Assembly (NCBI GenBank): GCA_023213315.1
Contig: JAKCPI010006205.1
Coordinates: forward strand, 62,001 to 126,000
Length of the DNA: 64,000 bases
Source: Euborellia annulipes
Lineage: Eukaryota > Arthropoda > Insecta > Dermaptera > Anisolabididae
Direction of reading: 5' to 3'
A program made the translations under genes and the position numbers. The notes beneath the pieces are model-generated. The model did not search any database. It saw only the letters and a list, made by a program, of their open reading frames with translations, and was not told the DNA's origin. Of this stretch, positions 12,145-23,100 are shown one piece after another; the stretch's first letter is position 1, and each line of letters starts with the position of its first letter.

Positions 12145-12914
12145 TCCTTAAATTTGAAATAGTGTCAATTCAAGATGGCTTCCGGCGGGCATTCAACCGT
12201 CTTGTTTTTCGAGGGCATTTAATTATACAAATAATAAGTGAGATTTATACTCAACATCATTCAAATGAGAATCAAAGAATTTGACATTCCATACGAATGA
12301 AGGTTGTATTTTGTCATTGCTATTATTCACCATTTTCTCAGAAGAAATTATTTTATTAAGAATTAATGTGTAAAGAAGTCAGGTAATTTTCAAGATTAAA
12401 TTTTAATCTAATGAAAAAATTATGTTTCCAGGGAGCCTGAATAGCCTACAGTAGAAAATTTTCATAAATATAAATTTTCTTGTTGATATAAATGCCTATA
12501 TCAGATCGTGGTTGTAGATAGGCCTAATATGTTTAAAAAGTAAAAAGAAAGATGCCTGCTCAATTATTGGCTGCATCCTCTTTGTTTTTTATTTCTTTAT
12601 ACATATTCATTTACATTCATTCTCACAAGAGCAATCGATAAAACAGTTCAGTGAGAAAATAAAACGACTTATCGCTATACTATCTTGGCCTATATAGGGA
12701 CACTTTTAATATTAAAGAAGAGAACCAAACTTCTCCTGCGAACGCCGATGGAGGAACTGGAGAAAACCGTATAAAGCGAAAAATGGGAGCCTTAGCTCTT
12801 GTAATTTCTAACGCCATCCATTTCTCATCAGAAATGAACGTGGGGTGTAAAAAAAAATAGAAATTTTTTCTGACATTTTTTCTTTTAATAAAAGTTAGAT
12901 TCTCGATTCCTAAT

Positions 12915-13085
12915 CAGCTCTGTGACTCTGAGGTAAGCAAGTTCTTGATGTAAGGGTTGAGGGTTCGCTCCCCAGCCTAAACGCGAAATATTCCCATTGA
13001 AATGATTACCTAATCGATTGAAATAAATAGGCCCGGGCTCTAAATGGCCTCAGATGTAGAGAAAGATCTTAAACAAAAAAAGTCC
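12915..13085 (+). repeat. tRNA-derived SINE (family 2), diverged
   Basis: GTTGAGGGTTCGCTCCCCAG resembles box B. The body follows with GAAATAAATAGGCCCGGGCT and AAATGGCCTCAGATGTAGAG. It lies between the 11.97-kb transposon and the 13.3-kb palindrome. Confidence 0.65.
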
Positions 13086-13291
13086 TGCCCAAAATAATAT
13101 TTATTTAAGATCTTTTTCGGCATCTGTGGCCATTTAGACTTACAAGTTAGTTTTTTTTAATTGGAGACTAATATATAGAGGAAAGTACCCAAAAACGGAC
13201 CCCCCCCCTAAGTGGGCCCCCCCCCCCCCCCCATAATTTAGTATAAGGGTATTTTATGGCTGGTGGAATTTGTATCAGAAATGGAAGTTAG

Positions 13292-13660
13292 AAGAATACG
13301 AAGCCAGAATTTTTTCTTTAAACATATCAACAGCTGACGTTTAGGCTTTAGTCAAAGCCATCCTCGGAGCTGTTAGTGGTCATTATGTACATATATTGTA
13401 TTTGGTAACAATTTTGAGTATAACATTAGAAAAAAGTCCTTAGTTCAAGAAAAAACTATTTCCCTCTTTTGTATTGGTGATAGAAGAGGGAAAATGTTTT
13501 TCTTGAACTAAGGACTTTTTTTCTAATGTTATACCCAAAATTGTTACCAAATACAATATATGTACATAATGACCACTAACAGCTCCGAGGATGGCTTTGA
13601 CCAAAGCCGAAACGTCAGCTGTTGATATGTTTAAAGAAAAAATTCTGGCAGCGTTTTCTT
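13292..13660. mobile_element. Giant palindrome with hammerhead-like cores in both arms
   Basis: Arms of about 178 bp (13292-13469 and 13483-13660) are almost identical in inverted orientation, with a spacer of about 13 bp. The right arm has, at 13581-13620, AGCT stem I arms, CCGAGGA, a six-pair stem II (GGCTTT/AAAGCC) and GAAACGTC. This is a hammerhead layout with one core change (CTGA to CCGA). The left arm carries the same on the minus strand with GAAAC changed to TAAAC. It ends about 500 bp before the peroxidase promoter. Confidence 0.5.
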
Positions 13661-14040
13661 TTAACTTTCATTCCTCATATAAATATAATTTAGAAAATTC
13701 AATTTTATCGAATGGGAAGTTACTTCCTGACCGTCAGGACAAGAGGCGAGGTCTCTACCTCCGTTCCCTAGAGAAGAGCATAAAAGAGTTAAGACTTTTA
13801 AATCACGCTCGTGTGATTTAGGGAAGTAATATAGGTGGTGAATATTCATCTACGTAACTTCTTAAGTATTAAATATTTATGATCCAGAATTGTTTTGTTA
13901 ATTTATTTCTCTTTGTATCTAATTAATTATTAGTATTTTTTATTAATTAATTTAAAAAAATCAGATGGCAAAGAAGATATATACGTGTAGGAGAGGCATT
14001 AACGTCTCTGGCTTTGGTTATTCATTATCAGAGATTCGAA

Positions 14041-14048
14041 TATATAAA
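14041..14048 (+). promoter_or_regulatory. TATA box of the peroxidase gene
   Basis: TATATAAA lies 131 bp upstream of the peroxidase ATG. The sequence between it and the start codon is clearly less AT-rich than the surroundings, as expected of a transcribed leader. Transcription would then start near 14070, giving a leader of about 110 nt. The motif is seen; its use is inferred, and AT-rich DNA produces such motifs by chance. Confidence 0.45.
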
Positions 14049-14178
14049 CGGCTTGCTCATCGACGTCCTTGGGGTTAGCCCCACGCAATTTGCAAAAGCC
14101 TTAAGAGTAGGGGAACTAGAAGGGGCCACCTTCCTCTAGAGTACCCCGAACAATCGTGTTTGCTCGCACTCCGCAAGT

Positions 14179-17100
14179 ATGCGCCGGTCAGTGAGCATCT
14201 TAATCGGGATCTTGGTCCTCTGGACCATTTCGGACGCGCAACGTTTCTTCCGCACAGAGCTATTCCCCGAACAACTTGAACAACAACAGTTGCAATTCCG
14301 ACAACGCGTCTTGCAGGTAGGCAAGTTCTTTGATCATCATCATCATCAGAGATGTCAAAATACTAGAACCAGTTTTGATGCTAATAGCGGCCCACACCTT
14401 CCTACCTAATTATTTATAAAAATATTTATTGTTAAGATGATGCCATTTACTCATCAAAGAAGGTTTCGCTAATGAAAGCAAATATTAAATTAAATACCGC
14501 ATTAAAAATTTACATAATAATCATAATTATTAAGTAATAAAAAAAATAAGTTAATTTTTGCTTATCTTAAATAAACAAAACGATGTTTGGCAATTTTAGG
14601 GTGCAGAATAAAATTACGATAAGAAGAAATAAAAAAGTTTTATTTAATTAGCTACCTGCATCACCTCATTTAAAGATCAACAGCCACAAGGAATTATAAT
14701 TTTCAAAAGTAAATTTTAACAATGAATTTAATTAATATATATACTGTATACCCCAAAGATAATTCCATAAACTATCGGTTTACCTAAGAGGGTAAAAAAA
14801 TTTCGTGGATTTTGGCAGAGTAGATAGATACTCAATTAATATAGATTTTTTTTTAAATTTACTTAAGGTCTATTTCGGCATTTAAGGCCATTTAGACCCC
14901 ATCCCTATTTATTTCAAATGATTAGCCAATTCAAATGAAACAAATTTTTCTCGCTTGGGACGGGAAGCGAACCCGGGACCCTAGGCACAGAAGCTGATGT
15001 CTTCACTCTGAGCCACGGGTTACGGGCTAATACAGAGTTCAAAGTTTAAAATTTAGCTAATGAGAATCATTTTAATATGTAGTAGCAGAGCTATGGATAT
15101 TTATTTATATTCATTAGTATCCAATTATCATAGAAGATTCATAGGCTTTACTAAATGATTGTATCAATATATTTTTTAAGCAAGGTTAATGAATTATTTT
15201 TAAACACACAGTTCATTTTATTCTACTTGTTAGTTGAGATAAATCGTTAACAGAGCATTTATCAATAAAAATTGACCGAAATGATTTGTTAAGAAAATAT
15301 TAAAAACACATTTATTGTGTCGACATATTTAGTTTCCGGCAGTACGGTACAGTAGTCTTTTCGGTATCTTAGGCCATATAGATTTTGAACGAAACACATC
15401 AAGAGGGTACCCTAACCATGGGCGTAATTAGGAAATTTGGCTGGCCCTCCAGGGGGCAATGGGACCAGCCATCCTCCGGGGGGCCTGGAAGGCCCCATAT
15501 TGACTTAGTTTTTCTTGGGTCGGAGAGCTTTCTGGGGGGGGACCCCCTAGCTAAACCCATGTATCTAGTATAAATATTAAATTTCAACCTCCTTGCAGTT
15601 TCCATTCTTGAGATAAATATTCAGTTCACAGACGCACACCGACACACAGGCAGACAATTTTGAGGGACCCACGTTTTTAGACTCAGGGAACCTCAAAACG
15701 TGTATTGCCATCAAAATCTCGACATAATTTTTGACATGAATGCAATAAGCCTACTTTCTCCCTAAACTATATTCAACATATACAGTAGGTAAGAGAAAGT
15801 AATATTATCTTAAAGACGAGTTTTTTAATAAAATATTTTTTTTATTTTGTTTGATATAAAATGTTTTTCAACTTTTGAATTAGCAGGTTATTTTTTATCC
15901 TCTCCAAATTTTAAAAAAGAAAAATAATAAGTTTATTTCATAATGATTCAATTTAATATAAAATAAAAAAACATGTGGAGAAGAACTGTTTACTTTCATC
16001 ATCATACTGGCCATTTAAAAGTGGTTTTAAAAGTAGTCAATTCACAAAAATTACTTAATATTTAAATTACAAAAAGAATAAGACTTTTAAAGCCTATTCA
16101 AGATAAATTCATTTCTCATTCTGAGCATACACGTAAATCAAGGTGTTGGGATTATTAATGGTGATGTAACCAGTCTTGTCAACACCAAATCAATTGACTT
16201 TTCTTTTCATCTAAAGTAATTAAACAACGGTATTTTTATTAGATTTTAATATATTTATTGATTTTGTATACATTTTATCGAGAAGGATTTGTTAGTCTTA
16301 TTAAGGGACGAAGAACCCCCCGAGTGGTTTGAGATGTTGACAATAAGCTAAAAGCCAAGGAGAGTAGGTTCGGTTCCCAGACAGTCCAATATATTTATTT
16401 AAATCATTTGGATAGCAAATGGTATAATATGCCAGAGCCCCCCAATGTATATATCGCTATTTATTAATTAATTTAAGCAACGTTTAAAGTCTATATGGCT
16501 TAAGACGACGAAAAGATCTAAAAAAAAAAATACTAAAGGAGGTTTTGATCGCTTATTAAATTTGGAGGAGAAACAAGGAAGGGTTTGTTAATGCAACAAA
16601 GTTCGCCCTCACAACCAAATAATCGTTAGAAACCTTTGGACAGGTGTATTGGCAATAATATTTGATTTATTTTTGGTTGTCTCAGGAGAAGCTGCAGGCT
16701 TTACAAAGACGCTGGCAGGTGGCGTTCTCATCTCCGGAATTGGTTCAGCAACTTACGACGGAACAGAACCAATTACTCTTCCAATTACAAGAAACAAACC
16801 GACAACAACAGGAGTTACAAATTAGATTGCAATTACAACTCGGTGGACATGTGCCAAACCTCCAATTACCACCCTTCCAGTCACAAAATGTAGAATTTAA
16901 CCTCCCTAATAAGAATAATGATGATGACGATGATTATGATGATGACAATGATAATTTACAAAAAACAGAAAAGAGAAAAAAACCAAATATCAATATCGAA
17001 CCTCCATTTGATTCAACTCAAAATATTCCTCAACAAGAAATTGTACAAATTTCTATTCAAAATAGAGTCCCACCATCCAGGCCTTCCACAGCAGCAACGA

Positions 17101-20100
17101 CAACAACACAATCTACAACAAGACCAACAACATCGACGACTCCACCAACGACAACAACTACGACGTCGACAACAACAACAACAACTTCGCGTCCTGTACC
17201 AGCAAATTTTCCACCTCCTCTTCCTTTTGATATCAGAGTCAATCAAAATGTGGTACGACAGACAAGTCAGGAGAGAATTCTCTTTGGAAATCAACAAACC
17301 ACACCTGCATCTGTTCCCCCACAGCTTCAATGTACCACAGCTAAAGGAGAACCTGGAGTTTGCAAGTAGGTTGATTGAATGTTTTATAAATATTCTGAAA
17401 TAGCTTATAAATAAAAAAAAATTTATATACTGATACTATGGAGAGGAGGCATGTAAAATATAGTGAGATGGATTGTTTTAATTTTCAGATTCTCTGAAGT
17501 AAAAAGTTTTATAAATCATAAGAATAGGTTACTAATATTCGTATTCAAATTTCTGAACCTCTCTTTGAGAAAGTTTAAAAATTATAAAATTAATTCTTTG
17601 CTCCAGCAATACATGGTCGCCATTCACATATTATTTACAAGATATGACCCTCAAGAAGAATAATTATGAAAAGATGGTAGTGATTGATTTTTTTTTTTTT
17701 TTTTTTTTTTTTTGTTTCAGGTTATTGGTGAAATGTATAACTTTTTATACGGAAGTACCGGAACTTCGCAAACAAACATGTCAAATGGATAACAATGTTT
17801 TAGGCGTTTGTTGCCCAATAAATCGCAGACAACAAGGTGAATACTAAATATTTTTTTTTAATTTTATTATTTAAAATGGAGAATAATCCCTCTGATTTTG
17901 GAAAAATTTTATTAATTAAATAATTAAAAATAAATTAAATTTTAAAAAATCAAAAATAATTATGGTCGGAATGTAACGGCCTCCGATGCCGAAAAAGACT
18001 ATATAAAAAAATCTATTTAATAAGTTGGAGAAGGAAACCAGCGCCTCTTTTTCCACCATACACACTATTTATTTGCAAATATTTCGGGTTGCAGTACGCG
18101 AATTTTTAGAAAAATGCCACATATACCTCAACATCGAAAGGGCGGTTAACCACCAAAGGGACTTGGAGGGGCTAAATTTACATTTTGTATCATTTTTTAA
18201 ATAAATGTAAACAGCTTGCCTGTCATTGAGCATCAAGTTTTGCGCATTTTTCATCATTTATAAAGAATCCTTATGCGCATCTTCCTCTCTCCCCGCCTTC
18301 CTCTTTTATATATGTTATTAAAATAAAAAGTCGTCTCATTCATTGCTGGTAATTTGCCTATTTTAAGAACATCACTATGAGAATGGCAAGCATTTATACA
18401 AACAGAGGCAAAAATATAGACGACATCCACCACCAAAACTATGTAAGCCAATTTTTGAATATTTTCTGTATGATAATTTTGTAATTTTATTTTATTTTAT
18501 TTTATATTTTACATTGTATATATAGTCGCTGCACTGATGATGGGTGGCGTACTGCAACCCGAAATATTTGCAAATAAATAGTGTGTATGGTGGAAAAAGA
18601 GGCGCTGGTTTCCTTCTCCAACTTATTAATTTCAACTTCCAGCCCAAACTATCAACGAATAAAAATCTATTTAATTCAAATCAGTATAATATTTTTTTAT
18701 AGATTCTTAATTTAGACCAAGAAAATTAGCATAGGTCAAAAAATATCTTTGTATGGAAAAATTTCTCAAGATGCGGCCCTCCTCAATTGGTATTGGTTTA
18801 GAAGTCCCCAATCTCAAAATAACCATTCTTTGTGGTTTATTTTATTTTTTTACCACCCTCGTGTTTAGTCATTAGCAAATTTTCTCTTTTTAAGGGAAGT
18901 TAGGAAGCCTCGTGAATTTCTACCACTGGTATTCCCTGGTAATTCTCTCCACGATTTTGCCAATACCTTCCATTTATCATATTCTACAATTTGCCGGCCA
19001 CTTAAAGCTTTACGAAATAAGAAAGCAGCTGTGGAGAGCTTAAAGTCTTGGGGTGATTAAAAATAGTATTTAAGCTAAAATAAAAAAAAGTTTTCTTTTG
19101 TTGTTCTATTTAAAAATCACACGTTTTTAATGCACGAATAAATTCCGACATTTTATAAAAGTAGATAATTTATTTCTTATAATAACGGGGTTCTTTCACT
19201 TGATATTTTTATTATCTAAAATTTTCTTTGAATGGTAATTTGATCATAAGCTAATTAAATGGAGTATTGAAAGCAACATTTATGTTATTTAGAAATTCCG
19301 TGATTTTTGAATCCTTGTGGGCAGGGGTGAATTTGAGAGATGCTAGAAGTTAATGCAGTGGCGTCATTTCAATTTTTTCTTGGAGGGAGGGGTAAACTTT
19401 TTTTTTTTTAAATTTACATACAAATAGGTATTCAAATTTGGGCAAAAGATATTTAATATAATTAATTGTTTAATTTTGTGCAGTTTATTATATACCCGTA
19501 GATATATTTTGAAATATGTTATTTAGAATAATAGAAAAATTTAAAAAACGATCAGAGCCCTTGGGGGGGGGGAGAATGCCCCATGGCCCCCCAAATGATG
19601 CCACTGAGTTCACGAGGCTCCCTAACTTCCCTTAAAAAGAGAAAATTTTCTAGCGACAAAAGCTGGGAACAAAATGAAAAATAAAAAAATAAAAAACAAT
19701 CTAAGAAAAAAAATATTTTTCTCAAAAGAAGAAAGATGGATAAAAAATAGCAAACTTTTCGAAAGATTATTTTTCAGTGGGTGATTTTAAAATTTTTAGA
19801 GCATGCAGCTTGTTAAATTTCCATAGCTATTTACAATCAATAACATTTTTTTGTTTAAATTGCTGTGTATGATTTGAACACAATAATTGATATACAGTAT
19901 AAGTGAATTATAACCTTGGACACGCGGATACTAAAAGTATAATTTGCTGAATTGAATTTGATGTCTTTATTTATTTCGGATTGATTGCACGGAAATTCCA
20001 GAGGCGTCAAATTATATTGTTGACTATTGCTCTAATCCGTTGCCATTAATCCGTTATAATAAATTTTTTAATAAGCTAATGTGTTTGTAATTTATTTTTG

Positions 20101-23100
20101 AAGCAACCTGGGTGGCTTGCCTAGTAGTATAATAAATTAGGAATCCATATATAGCTTAAAAAAAAATAAAAATCTCTGTCTAGTTTTCCTGTGAAATAAA
20201 GCAAAAGAGATGACACAACCAGATTTAAATGTCACGGTCAAAACGTTTATTTACCAACAATCCTGAAATTATTGCAATCAAGTTGGTTTATAAATTAGCT
20301 ATTTTTATTAACCCTCCCCCCCCCCCTTCAGATATTTATATCTTACAAGCTGAAAAGTATTTGAAATACTTGTTTACCACTGTTTAAAGCAACGAACTCA
20401 GGGAATGGGCATGAGAGAAACTATTTTTCCCAAAACTTAATTTTTTTAAATGTTTTTTGTCTGTTATTTTGATTATTATCATATAAAATGCAAAGCTATT
20501 TTATTCCTGGGCTTTAAAACAGAAGTAGAAGCTGTACTTCTAGGAGTTAGGGGTTCGCTTCCCATCGTGGGGTTTATTCAAATTATATTTGTTTTGTGAA
20601 ATTAAATATACTGGGTATAGTCTACTTACCAAAATGAACTTGTGGAATATCTCGGGGCGAAGCAACGGGAGTTGATTTGCTTGGAACGACAAATCTCTGC
20701 CAAGACTCAAGAGATGGTAACGCCTGGGCCAAAGTCAAGACGCCACCTGCAAAACAAGAAAGAAAAAAGAATATTTTAAAAAATCTTGAACCTAAACACA
20801 AACACATACATGCACATTTAATAGAATAATTTAGAATATTTTTTTTTTTTAATTTAGCATCCTGGGAAATTTAGAAGCTCAATCCATTTGAATTTAAAAA
20901 ATCTAAATTTTTTTTTTTTAAATTAAACTAAAAACTAAGTTTTAGGGCATTCTCGCGTCTATTTAATAGTTCAATCAGCAATTAAAAGTTTATTGCTAAT
21001 AAGATATAATTTATAAAAAGTGATGTAAGTAATCAATACTCAAAAATAAATGAAATCAAAACATTTTTGCCTAATTAAATTTATGCATAGAATACGCCAC
21101 TGACAATGTGAGATTCAAAAAATCATTTATTATTAGCGTAGGATCGTTATTAATTTGATTAACTAATAATAATTACTGGAATAATGGACATTTCCAAATT
21201 GTTTATATGCATTTTTTTTAACACTCACACTTTTTTCTCACTCACACTCACACATACAAACACACAATCTTTTCGGCAACTTAGGCCATTTAAGACTTTG
21301 ACGATAACCGTTATTATTTATAATAATAATTATTGGGGGTCCAGGCTATGCATTTGGTTAATAAAAATAAATATTATTTATCTTATAACAAATTTCTATT
21401 TCAGCTACCCCTCCAGAACCAAGTCACGGAGTTTTGCATGCCCCTCCACCTCCACCTGTTTTCGTACCACCAATTACACCCCAACAATTGAATGCAGCTA
21501 CTCAGGTAATTTATTTTTCTGCTTTGTATTAAATTTTCTTTCTAAAAAAATTCATTGTTTATTTTGATTTTAATAGGTAGCGCTGGAACGGATTCGTCAG
21601 CGATTGGAGTTTATAGCTACATTATTCGCAAATAAAATTGAAATTCAATCAGGAACTCCTGCAGCGGCCCATCAAGAATTCTTTCCCACAACAAATGTAA
21701 CTTTGGCCCAAGGTGCGGAAGCTCAGAAAAATGTGGAAGCTTCAGTATCACTTGTTAATGAGTAAGTTTCAAAAATTAAACTATATTTGTTTTTGTTTTT
21801 AATGAAATTTTTTTTTTCTTATAGATTTCAGCTTTCCCCAGACCAAGGACGATTTGCACTTCCACAATTTAGTGTCTTAAACACAGTGATTGCTGATACG
21901 TGTCCAGCAGCCGGGGCGTGTCCAAATAGCAAATACAGATCCCCTGATGGAAGTTGCAATAATCTTCGCAATGAACGTTGGGGAAAAACAAACACAGCTC
22001 TACAACGAATTCTTCCACCAAAATATGATGATGGTACAATTTAATTAGTTTTAATTATAGCCCTAATAATTTGATGAGTTTTATTTATTTATTAATATTA
22101 ATGTTTTAGGTGTCAATGCTCCTAGATCTCGAGGCAATGATGGAGCGGAACTAATTAGTGCTCGCGAAGTATCAATTCGCTTTGCCCAAGAACAAGATCT
22201 GCCCTACGATAATTACACTCTACTAGTAATGCAATGGGGTCAATTCCTGGACCACGATTTAACCCACACGCCTATCAACAGAGGTATTTATAGATTAATG
22301 ATTTATCAAAATGAAATTGAAAGTAATAAATCAAAAATATCCAAGGGCCAACTGGAAATGGCATCTCGTGTTGCCGTGATGGCAAAATCATCAGCTCTCA
22401 ATTACGACATCCCGATTGTTTTCCTATTTCACTGCCCTCAAATGATCATATTTTCGCACCGTTTGGCGAAAGATGTATGGAATTTGTCCGATCATTGCCG
22501 TCTCCGCGACCTGAATGCAACTTTGGACCAAGGGAACAGGTAAAAAATAATTTTTCTAATTAATAATGAATAGATTACTAGTAATTGTCCGTGACCCGTG
22601 GTTCAGAGAGAAGACTAGTTTCTCGTGCCTAGGTTCCCGGGTTCGCTTCCCATCCCGAGCGAGAAAAATTTATTTCATTTGAATTGACTACCAATCATTT
22701 GAAGTAAATAGGGATGGAGTCTAAATGGCCTTAGATGTCGAGAAGAGCTTAATTAAAAAAAAAAAAAGTTCTAATAATTTTTATTGTTTTCACAGATGAA
22801 TCAAGTTACTGGTTATTTGGATGGTTCTAATATTTATGGATCCACCCTGGCAAAACAACGAGAGTTACGCTTTGGGCAAGGAGGATGGCTTAGAATTCAG
22901 AGATCAGGAAAAGGTGGAGCTCTTCTGCCAGCTAATCCCGGCGAGTGTACAGATGATACCGAAAGGCTGTCTTGTTTTGCTGCTGGTTAGTCCAATAAAC
23001 TTTATCTGTTCTAATTATAAATACTGTATATTATAAAAATTTATTTAAATCTTTTGGATACTAAATGGAGCAAATAAAATATCCCTGGATAATTTGTATC

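Noticed and set aside
17013..17403. Open frames in other phases and on the minus strand over peroxidase exon 2
   Set aside because: They are shadows of the ACA/ACG-rich Thr-linker coding sequence; the peroxidase frame has splice and domain support.
22620..22665. Possible tRNA gene in a peroxidase intron
   Set aside because: Same reason: it is the head of the family 2 SINE, repeated inverted at 14.9 kb.
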